A DNA stretch of 64,000 nt from Thalassomonas actiniarum (GCF_000948975.2 NZ_CP059736.1:1-64000); one strand, 5' to 3'; shown: positions 8,626-17,773, counted from the first letter of the stretch. Notes: generated from the letters alone by a model not told the origin. Numbers and translations are program-made.

Positions 8626-9612
8626 TTAAAAAATTTGGTGCTCGCGGGCGGCTTTTTTTGCCACATCATCATCACGCAAATCATAAATTTGTGTGGTGGC
8701 AATACTGGCATGACCTAAGAGCTTTGAAACGGTTTTAATATCTGTGCCGGAGGATAGTTGTTTGGTGGCAAAAGTGCGGCGTAAGTCATGAGGCTTAAAG
8801 CCGTCGATATTGCCGAGCAAGCCACGATTTTTTAAAATATAGTTCACTGCCGGTGGGGTCATCCCGGGCACACTCTGGAGAGACTTTTTACTGCTGAGTA
8901 CAGGATCATCATATTTATTCATCCTGACAAACAGGGCACCGGCCTCGTTTCCTCTTAACTCTTGTAAATATTCCCGTAAATAGTCCGCCGTTAATTCTGA
9001 GTACCACACTCGGCGCTCTTTACTGCCCTTACCGGTAATAATAATCTCCCGCTGATTGAAATCTATCTGCTCAATATTAATGGCAACCGCTTCCGCACGG
9101 CGCAGGCCGCACGCTATCATAGTTAAAAACAAAGTAGCATCACGCAAACCAGCAAAAGAATTGTCATCACAGGCGCTAAGGAAATTTCGGATCTCTTCGC
9201 TGCTCAGTACCCGGTTGGCGACCACCTTGCTGGCCTTTAAATTTTTCACCAGCTTGATGCGGTCATAATTTTCATGGCTGATCTGCTTTTTCATAAAAGC
9301 ATGTTTTACCGTCTGGCGCACCGCACACAAAATAGTATTGATGGTGGCAGGGGAGAGACCAAGCGTTTGAAACCGTCCGCGAATATAATAAACAATATCA
9401 CTGTCTAATAACTCCCATCTGAACATCGCATGATCAGCCACGCCAAACAGCCGGGCAACATTATTCAAATGCGAACTCATGGTTTCCCGGCTTTGCTTGC
9501 TTTCCAGCGAAAGTAAATATTGAAATGAAGCGACATCGTTGAGCTTACGTTCAACTTGTACCATCAGCGGTTGATGCTGATGGTTTTGCTCCCGGGATAT
9601 CACTGAGGACAT
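8626..9612 (-). CDS. Tyrosine recombinase / phage-type integrase
   Basis: A 328-residue recombinase with an N-terminal core-binding domain (about 15-120) and a catalytic domain carrying the family residues: arginine in CGLRRAEA, lysine in GKGSKERRVW, the HxxR box as HDLRRTFAT, the second histidine in LLGHASIATT and the nucleophile tyrosine in QIYDLRD. It resembles XerC/XerD-like integrases and lacks the extra domain of integron integrases. It would cut and join DNA by a 3'-phosphotyrosine intermediate. It lies at the left end of a run of toxin-antitoxin and defence genes and is transcribed outward, as expected for an island integrase. No phage structural genes accompany it. Confidence 0.92.
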   Translation of the reverse strand: MSSVISREQNHQHQPLMVQVERKLNDVASFQYLLSLESKQSRETMSSHLNNVARLFGVADHAMFRWELLDSDIVYYIRGRFQTLGLSPATINTILCAVRQTVKHAFMKKQISHENYDRIKLVKNLKASKVVANRVLSSEEIRNFLSACDDNSFAGLRDATLFLTMIACGLRRAEAVAINIEQIDFNQREIIITGKGSKERRVWYSELTADYLREYLQELRGNEAGALFVRMNKYDDPVLSSKKSLQSVPGMTPPAVNYILKNRGLLGNIDGFKPHDLRRTFATKQLSSGTDIKTVSKLLGHASIATTQIYDLRDDDVAKKAAREHQIF

Positions 9613-10022
9613 AAGTGGCCTTTATCTTGTTCTGATTTATTTTCGCGGCTATTGGCTTTAAACACTGTTTATTTGAACAGTGCATTTCGTTAAATATAAC
9701 CTAGATAGTCCGGCGTTGCCAGATAAAAGCATTCATTACTTACATAAATCATCATTTAAGTAAGTTGAACTATTTTAAATAGATACAGGGTAGGGAATAA
9801 ATGGGTGCTCAAACAATACGCTCGGATATGTTTGGCAATAAAGTCATTTAGAACTGGCAAATATATGAACCTAAACTAATACTCGATTGAGTACATGATA
9901 GTAAAAATGTAGCGGAAGTAAATTAGCAGCGATTTAGCCAGGAATTTCTTTGGCTGAAATACGGAATTTTTTAGGTTAAAAAAATGGTTAGTGTAAGCCA
10001 TGCGCATACATAGGGAGATACC
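9613..10022. other. Intergenic region upstream of brnT
   Basis: 410 AT-rich bases separating the divergent recombinase and brnT. It holds the small inverted repeat at 9880-9893. No open frame of note is present; promoters for both flanking genes should lie here. Confidence 0.4.
9880..9893. promoter_or_regulatory. Small palindrome upstream of brnT, possible operator
   Basis: TACTC and GAGTA flank a 4-base centre (TACTCGATTGAGTA). BrnA antitoxins repress their own operon by binding inverted repeats, so this is a candidate operator, although it lies 130 bp ahead of the start codon. Confidence 0.3.
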
Positions 10023-10331
10023 ATGGAATTTGAATGGGATGAAAACAAAAGACTAAAAACCTTACGAGAACGAAAAATAGACTTCATCGATATGATTGAC
10101 TTGTGGGACGATCCAATGCGGCAAGAAGTCAGGGATCTGCGAAGCAATTACGGTGAGCCAAGATTTCAAACCATCGGTAGAGCCAAATTTAACATTTACT
10201 TTGTCGTTTATGCTGAGCGAGTATATGAAGATGATGCCGAGGTGATTCGCATAATTTCGGCCCGTAGAGCAAATAAAAAGGAACGTGAGATGTATGAAAA
10301 GCGAACGTTTTCAGCGAGGATAATATCATGA
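10023..10331 (+). CDS. brnT: BrnT family toxin (DUF497)
   Basis: A 102-residue protein with the full BrnT pattern: the N-terminal FEWDENK, a central R-F-IGRA-F block and the C-terminal IRIISARRANKKEREMYE. BrnT toxins have a RelE-like fold and block translation by ribonuclease activity; the conserved C-terminal SAR(R)A and E/Y residues are present, so it looks active. A GGGAGA ribosome site precedes the ATG. The stop overlaps the start of the antitoxin gene by 4 bases (ATGA-type), so the pair is coupled, with toxin first as usual for this family. Lies just inside the defence island. Confidence 0.92.
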   Translation: MEFEWDENKRLKTLRERKIDFIDMIDLWDDPMRQEVRDLRSNYGEPRFQTIGRAKFNIYFVVYAERVYEDDAEVIRIISARRANKKEREMYEKRTFSARIIS

Positions 10332-10522
10332 AGGAAAGAATTGTGCGTCGTACTAAAGAGGAATTAAAAAAGATGAAGGGGAATACCGATCATGTGTATG
10401 TCGGTAATACATCAGATAAGGAAATTGAACGTCAGGTTGAAAATGATCCAGACAGTAACATTCCTACAGAAGAAGAGCTTAAGAAATTTAAGCCAGTTAA
10501 TAAGGATGATAAAAGTGAATAG
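10328..10522 (+). CDS. brnA: BrnA-like antitoxin, short
   Basis: A 64-residue protein beginning KERIVRRTKEELKKMKG and continuing with TSDKEIERQVENDPDS, the pattern of BrnA N-termini (a toxin-binding segment followed by a D-E-I-E helix and DPD). It ends soon after, so the DNA-binding ribbon-helix-helix or C-terminal part found in many BrnA proteins appears to be missing. It would neutralise BrnT by covering its active face. The position directly after and overlapping brnT supports the call. It may rely on the next small gene or act without autorepression. Confidence 0.75.
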   Translation: MKERIVRRTKEELKKMKGNTDHVYVGNTSDKEIERQVENDPDSNIPTEEELKKFKPVNKDDKSE

Positions 10523-10652
10523 CGATACTAAAAAGCCTGCTGGCAAAGAAAAAATTGTCCGAGTGTCAAAGAAAGATAAAGCTAATCTGGAGGGCGCTAC
10601 AAGTTGGGCGGTTTTGGTAGCAGAAGAACAAAAGGAAAATTCAACGAAATAA
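10515..10652 (+). CDS. Small basic protein after brnA, unknown
   Basis: A 45-residue frame starting with GTG at 10515, inside the end of brnA, with AAGGA 8 bases ahead. The product is lysine-rich (KEKIVRVSKKDKANLEG) and ends GATSWAVLVAEEQKENSTK. No family recognised. The overlap suggests it is the third gene of the brnTA operon, or the remains of the missing antitoxin C-terminus after a frameshift. I favour a separate small protein because the overlap and ribosome site are clean, but the evidence is thin. Confidence 0.45.
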   Translation: MNSDTKKPAGKEKIVRVSKKDKANLEGATSWAVLVAEEQKENSTK

Positions 10653-11041
10653 TATGCGCCAAAGGTGAGCGCGTACAAAATTCTGTGTCAGGGTCTAAAA
10701 ATGTCTTAAATATCTAACACTTCAACAGCTAGATATGGACAATGCTGACTTGAAACAGGAATCTGACATTGTCACCGTTAGCCAGTCACCCCAACGAGAA
10801 ATACGTCAAAATATTGAAATACAAGTTTTTTGTGGTTATGTAGAGTTTCGAATATCCTTTGACGTATTTTAGGGTGTAAAGGAATTCATTATCTATTGAA
10901 ACCTAGAAAATTTGGATAGTTCGTTGTGTCTAAAAGCATGGTTGAAAAACAATCGTTTTTCATTAACCCTGTAACTTATTCAAAAAAATCGATAATTGGT
11001 TAATACACAAGATAAGAGACAGGGTCTATTAATTTATTATT
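10653..11041. other. Intergenic region between the toxin-antitoxin genes and jetB
   Basis: 389 AT-rich bases without a gene. It contains the 12-bp inverted repeat at 10799-10869. The jet operon ends toward it from the right and the brnTA operon from the left, so it is a convergent gap. Confidence 0.4.
10799..10869. repeat. Inverted repeat, 12-bp arms, 47-bp spacer
   Basis: AAATACGTCAAA at 10799-10810 is matched exactly by TTTGACGTATTT at 10858-10869. It sits in the convergent gap and may be a long stem terminator or the ends of a tiny inserted element. No T tract follows either arm directly. Confidence 0.5.
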
Positions 11042-11587
11042 TTAATCCGTCGAAAATAAGCGATTAAACATTGCTTGACCAGCGCTTGATAATACATATC
11101 TATCATCTAAGTTTTTAAACATTAAACCACGTTCCAAAAGCGTATTGTTGAGAGGTTGGCTTAATGGTTGTTTTATACCACACGCCTTTAGAATTTGAGC
11201 AGCTTCTGTTTCCGCACCTATTTCATCTACAAGCTTGTTAGATATACCTGATTTTTCATCAAAAAGAATACCAGGTGCAATCCCTTGCTTTCCTATACCT
11301 CTAGAGAGTATTAATAGAATTGTTTGCACATTTGCCGCAGTATCATTAAATTCATCGGCCTTATCAGGTCGTGTAATAAAGTAAGAAACACCATCTAAAT
11401 TTTTAAGAGTAAAACCCAATAGCGTATAAAGTTCTTGATATTTATCAATATCATTCACCAACTCTCTGTACTTTGTAGATTGGACTAATTCTCCATCTAC
11501 ATACTCAGTTTCATTAATCATCTTGCCCGAGATTAAGTCTTTATAAATGGCTTGAGAAGCAATGTGGTTTAAGCCAAAATTATTCAT
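11042..11587 (-). CDS. jetB: Wadjet/Mks KITE-type subunit (JetB/MksE-like)
   Basis: A 181-residue protein of winged-helix look, last gene of the SMC operon. The region LYTLLGFTLKNLDGVSYFITR followed by a helix TILLILSRGIG fits the MukE/JetB (DUF4194-like) pattern of a tandem winged-helix dimer that binds the kleisin. In Wadjet the ring built from SMC, kleisin and KITE subunits extrudes plasmid DNA loops, and JetD then cuts the DNA. Its ATG overlaps the kleisin stop by 8 bases, showing translational coupling. The assignment rests on size, order and pattern more than on strong motifs; the family diverges fast. Confidence 0.75.
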   Translation of the reverse strand: MNNFGLNHIASQAIYKDLISGKMINETEYVDGELVQSTKYRELVNDIDKYQELYTLLGFTLKNLDGVSYFITRPDKADEFNDTAANVQTILLILSRGIGKQGIAPGILFDEKSGISNKLVDEIGAETEAAQILKACGIKQPLSQPLNNTLLERGLMFKNLDDRYVLSSAGQAMFNRLFSTD

Positions 11588-12986
11588 TTGGTTTTTCCTC
11601 TAAACGCTTAATCATGTAGCTAAGCTTGTGCTGTTGATAAGTGATATCACTTTTTCTTAAGGTTTTTTTCAACTGCCATTTTTCATCAATAAATGGCAGT
11701 GCATCATAGATATCTGACAAACGGTAATCGCTCATTGAATGGCAAAGTAGTTCGTGTATTTCCATATAAACATCTTCTATAGATGCTTTAGCATCAAAAT
11801 CTGACATTATCTTTTGTATGTCACGAATACGTTTTCTTTCTCTTAGGGTTTCTTTAGCTGACTGGCGCTTTGTAGAAGGTTTGCGCTTATTACTACTTAG
11901 TACTTCTACACGCTCTAATTTGGCTCTTATATATTCGTCAAGAACAAACCTTTCATTATTTTGAGGAATTTGAAACAAGGGAGATGTTAAGTTAGATCGC
12001 GACCAGTTATGTAAGCCTCTCATTACTCGTGAGTCTTCGAACAAAATAGACGTTGATAAAAGCAGCTTACCTTTAAGCTTTGCATCCATTGTTAAAACTG
12101 CTGCATTGTGCAGCTTATTAAAGCGCTCTTCAATGCGGTTATAAAGCACACGTTGTGATTTATCCATATCGACATAGCGATATAAACGCTGACGAATATC
12201 TCTTACAACCTCTGCATATGACAGCAATTTCATTTCAATTGAAGAAATATTACGATGTTGAGCAATAAAAGGGGTAGACTCTAATTGTTGTCGCATCTTT
12301 CGAATCATATACATAGCAGATGAGTCTTTAACCATAGCTTTTTCATTTAAGAAAATGAGTGTTGGTTGAATATTTCGTTTAGATATTTGAATGATCTCGT
12401 CAATGGCACTTCTTACTTGTTCGGTAGCTACAAGCTTATTGAAATCATGGCTTTCTAAAACCTCAGATAGGCGTTTTGAACTGCCGTCTAATGCTCGAAC
12501 GTTATGTGCAATTTTAGCCAAAATGTCCTGCATAATATCCATCAAAGATATCAAGTGTTCCGTTGTCTCAGTATTTTCTGTGCCTAAGTTACAGTCTGAA
12601 GACTTAAAGAAGCGAAATAAGGTTTGTATTTGCGCCGTAATAATATCTAAATCAGGCTGTCCTAATTCTCTAATACGCTTTGAGTCCAAACACTGTATTG
12701 TTTGTAATAACCCTGATTGAATTGCAAAAATTCCTCGTTGGTTATTAACAAAGCTCAGTAACCCACAATCATTTAAGTTATTCAAACTTAAAGACGCGCT
12801 GATACGTAACTTTTCTTTTTTATCTCCTATTCGATTAGCCACATAATGATCAAGCACTGCTTCATATTCAGAAATCTTAAAGCAAGTCGCAGATTTAGAT
12901 TCATGGGCATAGTAATCCAAAAGAGAGTAGTAAATATCTACGTGTTGAAAAATGAGTACTAAAGTACTCTTGGCGTTAGTTTCCAT
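11580..12986 (-). CDS. jetA: Wadjet/Mks kleisin subunit (JetA/MksF-like)
   Basis: A 468-residue, largely helical protein. The N-terminal winged-helix-like start (YYSLLDYYAHES), the long central helices and the C-terminal acidic/leucine-rich region (DIYDALPFIDEKWQ) match JetA/MksF kleisins, which bridge the two SMC heads. It starts 9 bases after the SMC gene stop and overlaps the KITE gene, so three subunits are made from one message. A basic stretch KRKPSTKRQSAKETLRERKR near residues 367-386 may contact DNA. In published JetABCD operons the kleisin gene comes first; here it comes third. Confidence 0.78.
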   Translation of the reverse strand: METNAKSTLVLIFQHVDIYYSLLDYYAHESKSATCFKISEYEAVLDHYVANRIGDKKEKLRISASLSLNNLNDCGLLSFVNNQRGIFAIQSGLLQTIQCLDSKRIRELGQPDLDIITAQIQTLFRFFKSSDCNLGTENTETTEHLISLMDIMQDILAKIAHNVRALDGSSKRLSEVLESHDFNKLVATEQVRSAIDEIIQISKRNIQPTLIFLNEKAMVKDSSAMYMIRKMRQQLESTPFIAQHRNISSIEMKLLSYAEVVRDIRQRLYRYVDMDKSQRVLYNRIEERFNKLHNAAVLTMDAKLKGKLLLSTSILFEDSRVMRGLHNWSRSNLTSPLFQIPQNNERFVLDEYIRAKLERVEVLSSNKRKPSTKRQSAKETLRERKRIRDIQKIMSDFDAKASIEDVYMEIHELLCHSMSDYRLSDIYDALPFIDEKWQLKKTLRKSDITYQQHKLSYMIKRLEEKPNE

Positions 12987-12995
12987 ATATTAACT

Positions 12996-15968
12996 CTACA
13001 ACTCTGCTTCTAAAGCGACATCTGGTATCACAGCTAAACGCTCTTCCATACCTGGAAAATAAATTGCCTCGGCTTTATGATGAACATCTACATCTGTCGC
13101 TTTAAAAATTGATAAATCATGGGAAACTTCCAGCACATTAACAATGATGCCAGTAGGAGCTGGATTAGCAGCAAACAAGGTTAAGCCATTTTCTTGCATA
13201 GCCTTTAGTACTTCCTTGAGGTTATGGGCATCAAGCTTACCTACTTCATCAAATATGACTGGCATTCTTAAATGTAAGTCTTCAGGTACTAGTCTTTTTA
13301 ATAGTTGAGCCAACATAACTGCGTTAATCATACTATTAGTACCATTTGATTGTGGTACTGCTTCTACGCCATTTCCTCTATCAAACTGGTAGGATATAGA
13401 TTCAATAATTTTAGAAATATTTATTTTGTTAGACTTTCGAATATAGAACTGAGTTTGGAAAGCTGATATTTGTTTATAAAACTCTTCTGATATTAAGTTA
13501 TCTGTGACACTGATGTATCGTGATAGGCTTTTAATCATATCTAAGTACTGAGGATGCAATACTGCTTTGATTTGCACCTTTTCTAAATTAGATATTTTAT
13601 ATCCTGAGAGCTCAGTATTAATTCCTGATATTTCAGATTCAATGATTTCTTTTACATTTTCGATAATACGTGCAGAAGTAGCTGCATTATTGTTGTGTGC
13701 ATTCAATCTTAATTTAAATCTCTCTTCAGCCGCTTTGATATTTTCAAAAACAGACTCTAATGCTGAGTAATGAGTATCAAAGCTTTCCTTACTTAATGTA
13801 ACTTGGTTTTGCTCTTCAACAGATACCTTAATAACGTCAGCTTTTAGGAGCTGAAGAAAATCATCAAAAACATCTGTTCTCGACTCTCTGAAAGAAGACA
13901 ATAAACTTTGAATTGCCGTTATTTCTTGATGAAGGATCTCCGCTTGAAATAAAGGTATATCAGTTGGTACGTCAATTCCATCCGCAACAAACTCATAATT
14001 AACAGATCTGAATGATTCATTTGCAATTGATTTTAGGCTGGTCACAAACTGGTTAATTGCTTGTTGATTGACATGGTTGGCCTGAAGTTCATTTTGCAGA
14101 TCCCCTAGCTGATTTTTTAACGCGGTATAATTGTTTATTGCATTTTTTTCGACAGTTTCTGTCTCAAAAACTTTTAAAGCAAATAAATCTACTTTCTTTT
14201 TTGCTTCATCTCGCATGGAAATAATAACCGAGTAACCAGTAAGCGCTTCTTTTTGGTTGTTATAACTTTCTAATTCAGTATTTAACTCTGCTAATTTTTC
14301 AGCTCTTAATGCTGAGCTCATCTTAATAAAACCAGAGTTTTTTTGTAATTCTTTCGATAACTTTTCCTGTTTATCTTGAAGTTCATCAATTTGCTTAAGC
14401 AGCTGTTCTCTAGCATCCTGGTCTGATAACTCTACCACCTTGATGGGAGTAGCCTTATTACAAATAGTCAGGTATTCACCATCTTGACCAAATAATTTTA
14501 CAAATGATTCGATTATTGCTCCTTGCTCAGTATTTAATTCACAAGATACTTCTGATAAACGTTTATTTAAACTTAAAAGAACTGACTTTCCGTGGTTGGA
14601 AAGTTGGTTAAATAAACCTAAGTTATTTTCAATTAAGCTCAATGATTCCGTTAAAGTTTCTTGTGTCGCCTTGTTTTTCGTAATGGACTGATTAATATCT
14701 TGCATTACTGTTTGTGCATTTTCTTGGCTATTTAGAGATTCAATATCTTGTGTACAAATCCTAATTTCTTCATCTAATTCTATAGTTATCGCATGATCCG
14801 AAGGTTGTTCACATAAAGGTGATAACCTTGCTCTAGCGTCATTTGCTAGCGTAATTTTTTCATTACAGTCATTTACCTGCTCAGTATATGTTTTTAATTG
14901 AGCTTTAAAGCCAGAAAGTTCTTTACCTAACTTAGTCTTAGATTGTGATGCATTTGTTACTTTAGGGTTTAGCGCTGTAATTTGACTTGATAGATTTTGC
15001 TGTACAGACTTGAGGTGCTGTTCGAATATAGCAATTTGCGAAGCAGTACCTGCAAAGTCTAAGGCTAGTTTTTCTCTTAATTGCTGATAGAGGTTTTTGT
15101 TTTCTTTGAGCCTTATCCATACAGGTTGATTAGCCTGTATTCTGGAAAGGTGATTTTCCACTTCCTTCAGTTCATCGAACTCATTTAGCGCATCAGTTAT
15201 ATCAACGATAATGCCATCGTTTTTAATTACACTCATGCCACGGCCATCAATCATATTACCGATAGCTTTTGGTAAGGATGTAGTAGAAGCGTCAGCTAGA
15301 CTAAATGCCATTCCTACTAAGGCACGAACAGTTTCTACATTTGCTGTCGTGTATTTATTAGCCATAGGTAACAAGCTAAAGCGGGTATGGTTATTGTCAC
15401 TGGAAGTTCGTGTGTAGATAGCTTCACCAATAGCTTGTTTATCGGTAAACAATACACCTTTATAATCACTAGTTAGCAGTAATTTTTTTACGTCAGTAAT
15501 GTTGATGTCTGGTTGTAACTGGCCAGCCCCTTCATTTGCCTGAGAAGCTTCGTTCCAAAATAGATGTTCAATGTCATTATAGTCTTTTGGAATAGCAATT
15601 CGTTGATAACCAAAATCAGTTGTTTTAAATAAAACCCAGCAAAAATTCCCCTTAGGGTTTTTAGCATTACAAATAATGTAAGACTCAGGTGACGGGAAAT
15701 AATATCGAAAAGAATCGACATTAGAGAAATAAGAACCACCTGACTCAAAACCAAACTTATTTTCACAGTCCTTAAAATTAACTTCTGGTAGTAAAAACAA
15801 TTTTAATGCTGCTAATGAAGATGTCTTGCCCTCATTGTTACCGGCAAACAAAGCTGCATTCATATCAAGAGGAACCCTAGAATAATAATTAGACCCACTA
15901 TTAATAAATATCAGCTCTAACAATTCGTAATTCGTAGGTAATGCTAATGGTAAAGAATTAGAGCTCAT
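12996..15968 (-). CDS. jetC: Wadjet/Mks SMC-like ATPase (JetC/MksB-like)
   Basis: A 990-residue SMC-family ATPase. It has an N-terminal Walker A GNNEGKTS (residues 43-50), long coiled-coil arms (roughly 280-780), and a C-terminal head with a signature-like SNGTNSMINAVML and Walker B VIFDEVGKLD (D907, E908), followed by the AANPAPTG strand typical of MukB/JetC heads. It should dimerise, load on DNA with the JetA/JetB subunits and extrude loops. The likely start is ATG 15968, which overlaps the end of the toprim gene by 11 bases; an in-frame TTG at 15989 also exists. At about 990 residues it is nearer to MksB/JetC than to MukB in length. The gene is AT-rich relative to the housekeeping part of the window. 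Confidence 0.88.
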   Translation of the reverse strand: MSSNSLPLALPTNYELLELIFINSGSNYYSRVPLDMNAALFAGNNEGKTSSLAALKLFLLPEVNFKDCENKFGFESGGSYFSNVDSFRYYFPSPESYIICNAKNPKGNFCWVLFKTTDFGYQRIAIPKDYNDIEHLFWNEASQANEGAGQLQPDINITDVKKLLLTSDYKGVLFTDKQAIGEAIYTRTSSDNNHTRFSLLPMANKYTTANVETVRALVGMAFSLADASTTSLPKAIGNMIDGRGMSVIKNDGIIVDITDALNEFDELKEVENHLSRIQANQPVWIRLKENKNLYQQLREKLALDFAGTASQIAIFEQHLKSVQQNLSSQITALNPKVTNASQSKTKLGKELSGFKAQLKTYTEQVNDCNEKITLANDARARLSPLCEQPSDHAITIELDEEIRICTQDIESLNSQENAQTVMQDINQSITKNKATQETLTESLSLIENNLGLFNQLSNHGKSVLLSLNKRLSEVSCELNTEQGAIIESFVKLFGQDGEYLTICNKATPIKVVELSDQDAREQLLKQIDELQDKQEKLSKELQKNSGFIKMSSALRAEKLAELNTELESYNNQKEALTGYSVIISMRDEAKKKVDLFALKVFETETVEKNAINNYTALKNQLGDLQNELQANHVNQQAINQFVTSLKSIANESFRSVNYEFVADGIDVPTDIPLFQAEILHQEITAIQSLLSSFRESRTDVFDDFLQLLKADVIKVSVEEQNQVTLSKESFDTHYSALESVFENIKAAEERFKLRLNAHNNNAATSARIIENVKEIIESEISGINTELSGYKISNLEKVQIKAVLHPQYLDMIKSLSRYISVTDNLISEEFYKQISAFQTQFYIRKSNKINISKIIESISYQFDRGNGVEAVPQSNGTNSMINAVMLAQLLKRLVPEDLHLRMPVIFDEVGKLDAHNLKEVLKAMQENGLTLFAANPAPTGIIVNVLEVSHDLSIFKATDVDVHHKAEAIYFPGMEERLAVIPDVALEAEL

Positions 15969-16773
15969 ATCGATAAGTTTCCTGCTCAAGCGTTGAGTTG
16001 TAGTGACGAATTAAAGTGATTATTTGATTTGTTGTTTCGGATAAACCAAAAATAGGTGAAAGAGCATTTAGCTCTTTAGCCGTGGCTTTACGATTAGAAT
16101 TTTTAAGTCGTGTTTGTATGTCACTAGGAATAAGGTACTTGGTGTTTGATGGTTCTAAACCAGCTTTTAAAAGGTTTGAGTAAATAATTAACCCACCTAG
16201 GTCTATATCAAATAGACACATAACCTTTCCCTGAAACTTTTTTAAGTAAGGGATAATCAATGCATTTGAAATACTGTTACCAGCTGCCCATACAAACTCT
16301 ACGTCGTCTATATCAATTTCAACATCACAGTAGTTTTTGGCAAACTCAAAAGTACGATTGAAAGCCAAGAAGCACTCAAGATTTTCAATAATCAAACAAT
16401 GCTGTTTAACTGGAGTGTCTACATCTCTACCTTTACTAAATAAATGATTATATGGCACATCATTATTAGCGATATTGGAAACTAACAACGCACCATCGAC
16501 ATTTACAGCATGAGAATTTCCTCTATGCGAGGCAGCAGTTCTAGATTTGACTGAATGGCTGTTAATTATATTGATAAACTTTTGTAATAAATCTTGAGAT
16601 AAGACTTCAACACTATAGTCGTTTTGACTGTACCTCGTTACTCCAAAGGCTTGGTTAATTTCCTCCAGTTTAATGCCATGTTTTAACAACTGCCCTGAAA
16701 AAACTTTCCAATTTAATGATTGCTTCATTTCGATCTTCTGAAATGCCTTTGCTAATGTGGGCTTCATATCCAT
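15958..16773 (-). CDS. jetD: Wadjet/Mks toprim nuclease subunit (JetD/MksG-like), short form
   Basis: A 271-residue protein, first in the operon. The C-terminal half is a toprim domain like that of JetD: acidic residue in LIIENLECFL (E130), a conserved AAGNSIS turn, the DxD-G pair in FDIDLGG (D189, D191), and a final LEQE (E263, E265) matching the JetD end. JetD cleaves the DNA that the SMC ring has compacted. The N-terminal part is only about 120 residues, much shorter than in typical JetD proteins (often near 400 residues), so the DNA-binding arm is reduced. A divergent WYL regulator shares its upstream region, where two inverted operator half-sites flank the promoter. Confidence 0.82.
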   Translation of the reverse strand: MDMKPTLAKAFQKIEMKQSLNWKVFSGQLLKHGIKLEEINQAFGVTRYSQNDYSVEVLSQDLLQKFINIINSHSVKSRTAASHRGNSHAVNVDGALLVSNIANNDVPYNHLFSKGRDVDTPVKQHCLIIENLECFLAFNRTFEFAKNYCDVEIDIDDVEFVWAAGNSISNALIIPYLKKFQGKVMCLFDIDLGGLIIYSNLLKAGLEPSNTKYLIPSDIQTRLKNSNRKATAKELNALSPIFGLSETTNQIITLIRHYNSTLEQETYRYEL

Positions 16774-16798
16774 GCCTATTAAATCAAATCGACTTATT

Positions 16799-16889
16799 GA
16801 ATCATATGATACATAACAAAAAGCAAAACACCAAGTGTTATTAGGGTCTTCTTTTAGGGTTGCTCATGTGTTAATGTATCATTTGATTC
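16799..16889. promoter_or_regulatory. Paired inverted operator between jetD and the WYL regulator
   Basis: GAATCATATGATACAT (16799-16814) and ATGTATCATTTGATTC (16874-16889) are reverse complements with a single mismatch. They bracket the divergent promoters of jetD and the WYL gene. The first copy is itself palindromic (ATCATATGAT). This arrangement fits binding and looping by the dimeric WYL regulator next door. Confidence 0.6.
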
Positions 16890-17773
16890 ATAACTCTTCG
16901 GATTCTGATTTGGATAATACTGATACTCAAACAATTGAACGATTCAGTTTTCTAGACTTTCTATTGTTATTTAAAGGTCAATTTACTCGTTCGGAGTTAG
17001 TTGTACGTTTTGGTATAGGCGAAGCCACAGCAAGTAGAACAATCAAGTCTTATCTGAAAACACATAGTAGCCAAGCGAACTATTTAGGGCCTCGCTTAGG
17101 ATACGTTACATCAGATACTTTTGCGCCCAAATTTAAACACCTCACTGAAGATGGGTTAAGTTATGTGGCTACCGGTGAATTAGTTAACAAATTTAATATC
17201 TCTAGTTTCGGTATTAGTATTCACTCAATCAATAAAAATTTATCATCAGATGTTATTGCCCCGGTAACTAGAGCAATCGTTAGACACTCTTATGTAAATA
17301 TTGATTATGCTTCTACTACTAGTGGAGTTTCTAGCCGCGTTATAGCCCCCCACAGCCTCTTTAGGGCTTGTGGAGCATGGTATTTTCGAGCCTATGATTT
17401 GCAAACATCTTTTTTTAGAACATTTAAATTTAGTCGATTAAAACAGGCTGTTAACTTAGGTGATGTAGAAAAAGGTGCTCATAATAAAACTAAGGATGAT
17501 GCTTGGAATCAACAACGTATAGTCAAACTTAAACCACATCCCAAACTTGAACACTCATCTGCAATTGAGCTAGATCTTGAGCTTGAAAGTAACAAAATGA
17601 AAGAGCTAATGATGTCAGAGGTAACAGTGGGGTTTGCTATGTCAGAGCTAAGAGTTGACTGTTCAAAGAAGCATAAATTAAACCCCAAGGAATTTCCTTT
17701 AGTTCTTATCAATAGAGATGAATTAGAGTTAGTGGAATCTATGATCATTGCGCCAGGCTTTTCTGAAAAATAA
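16874..17773 (+). CDS. WYL-domain transcriptional regulator, CapW/BrxR-like
   Basis: About 300 residues: an N-terminal winged helix (RFSFLDFLLLFKGQFTRSEL then FGIGEATASRTIKSYL), and a WYL domain whose core reads APHSLFRACGAWYFRAYD followed by FRTFKFSRL. This is the architecture of CapW/BrxR regulators that sit beside CBASS, BREX and other defence systems and repress them until a ligand or damage signal arrives. It is divergent from the jet operon and most likely controls it and itself through the inverted sites at 16799-16889. The start is uncertain: ATG 16874 is the only ATG ahead of the winged helix but lies inside the right operator arm; an upstream TTG (16835) and a downstream TTG (16912) are possible. 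Confidence 0.87.
   Translation: MYHLIHNSSDSDLDNTDTQTIERFSFLDFLLLFKGQFTRSELVVRFGIGEATASRTIKSYLKTHSSQANYLGPRLGYVTSDTFAPKFKHLTEDGLSYVATGELVNKFNISSFGISIHSINKNLSSDVIAPVTRAIVRHSYVNIDYASTTSGVSSRVIAPHSLFRACGAWYFRAYDLQTSFFRTFKFSRLKQAVNLGDVEKGAHNKTKDDAWNQQRIVKLKPHPKLEHSSAIELDLELESNKMKELMMSEVTVGFAMSELRVDCSKKHKLNPKEFPLVLINRDELELVESMIIAPGFSEK

Noticed and set aside
11042..16773. Housekeeping MukBEF condensin
   Set aside because: The presence of a toprim subunit, the SMC length near 990 and the WYL regulator point to Wadjet/Mks defence instead.
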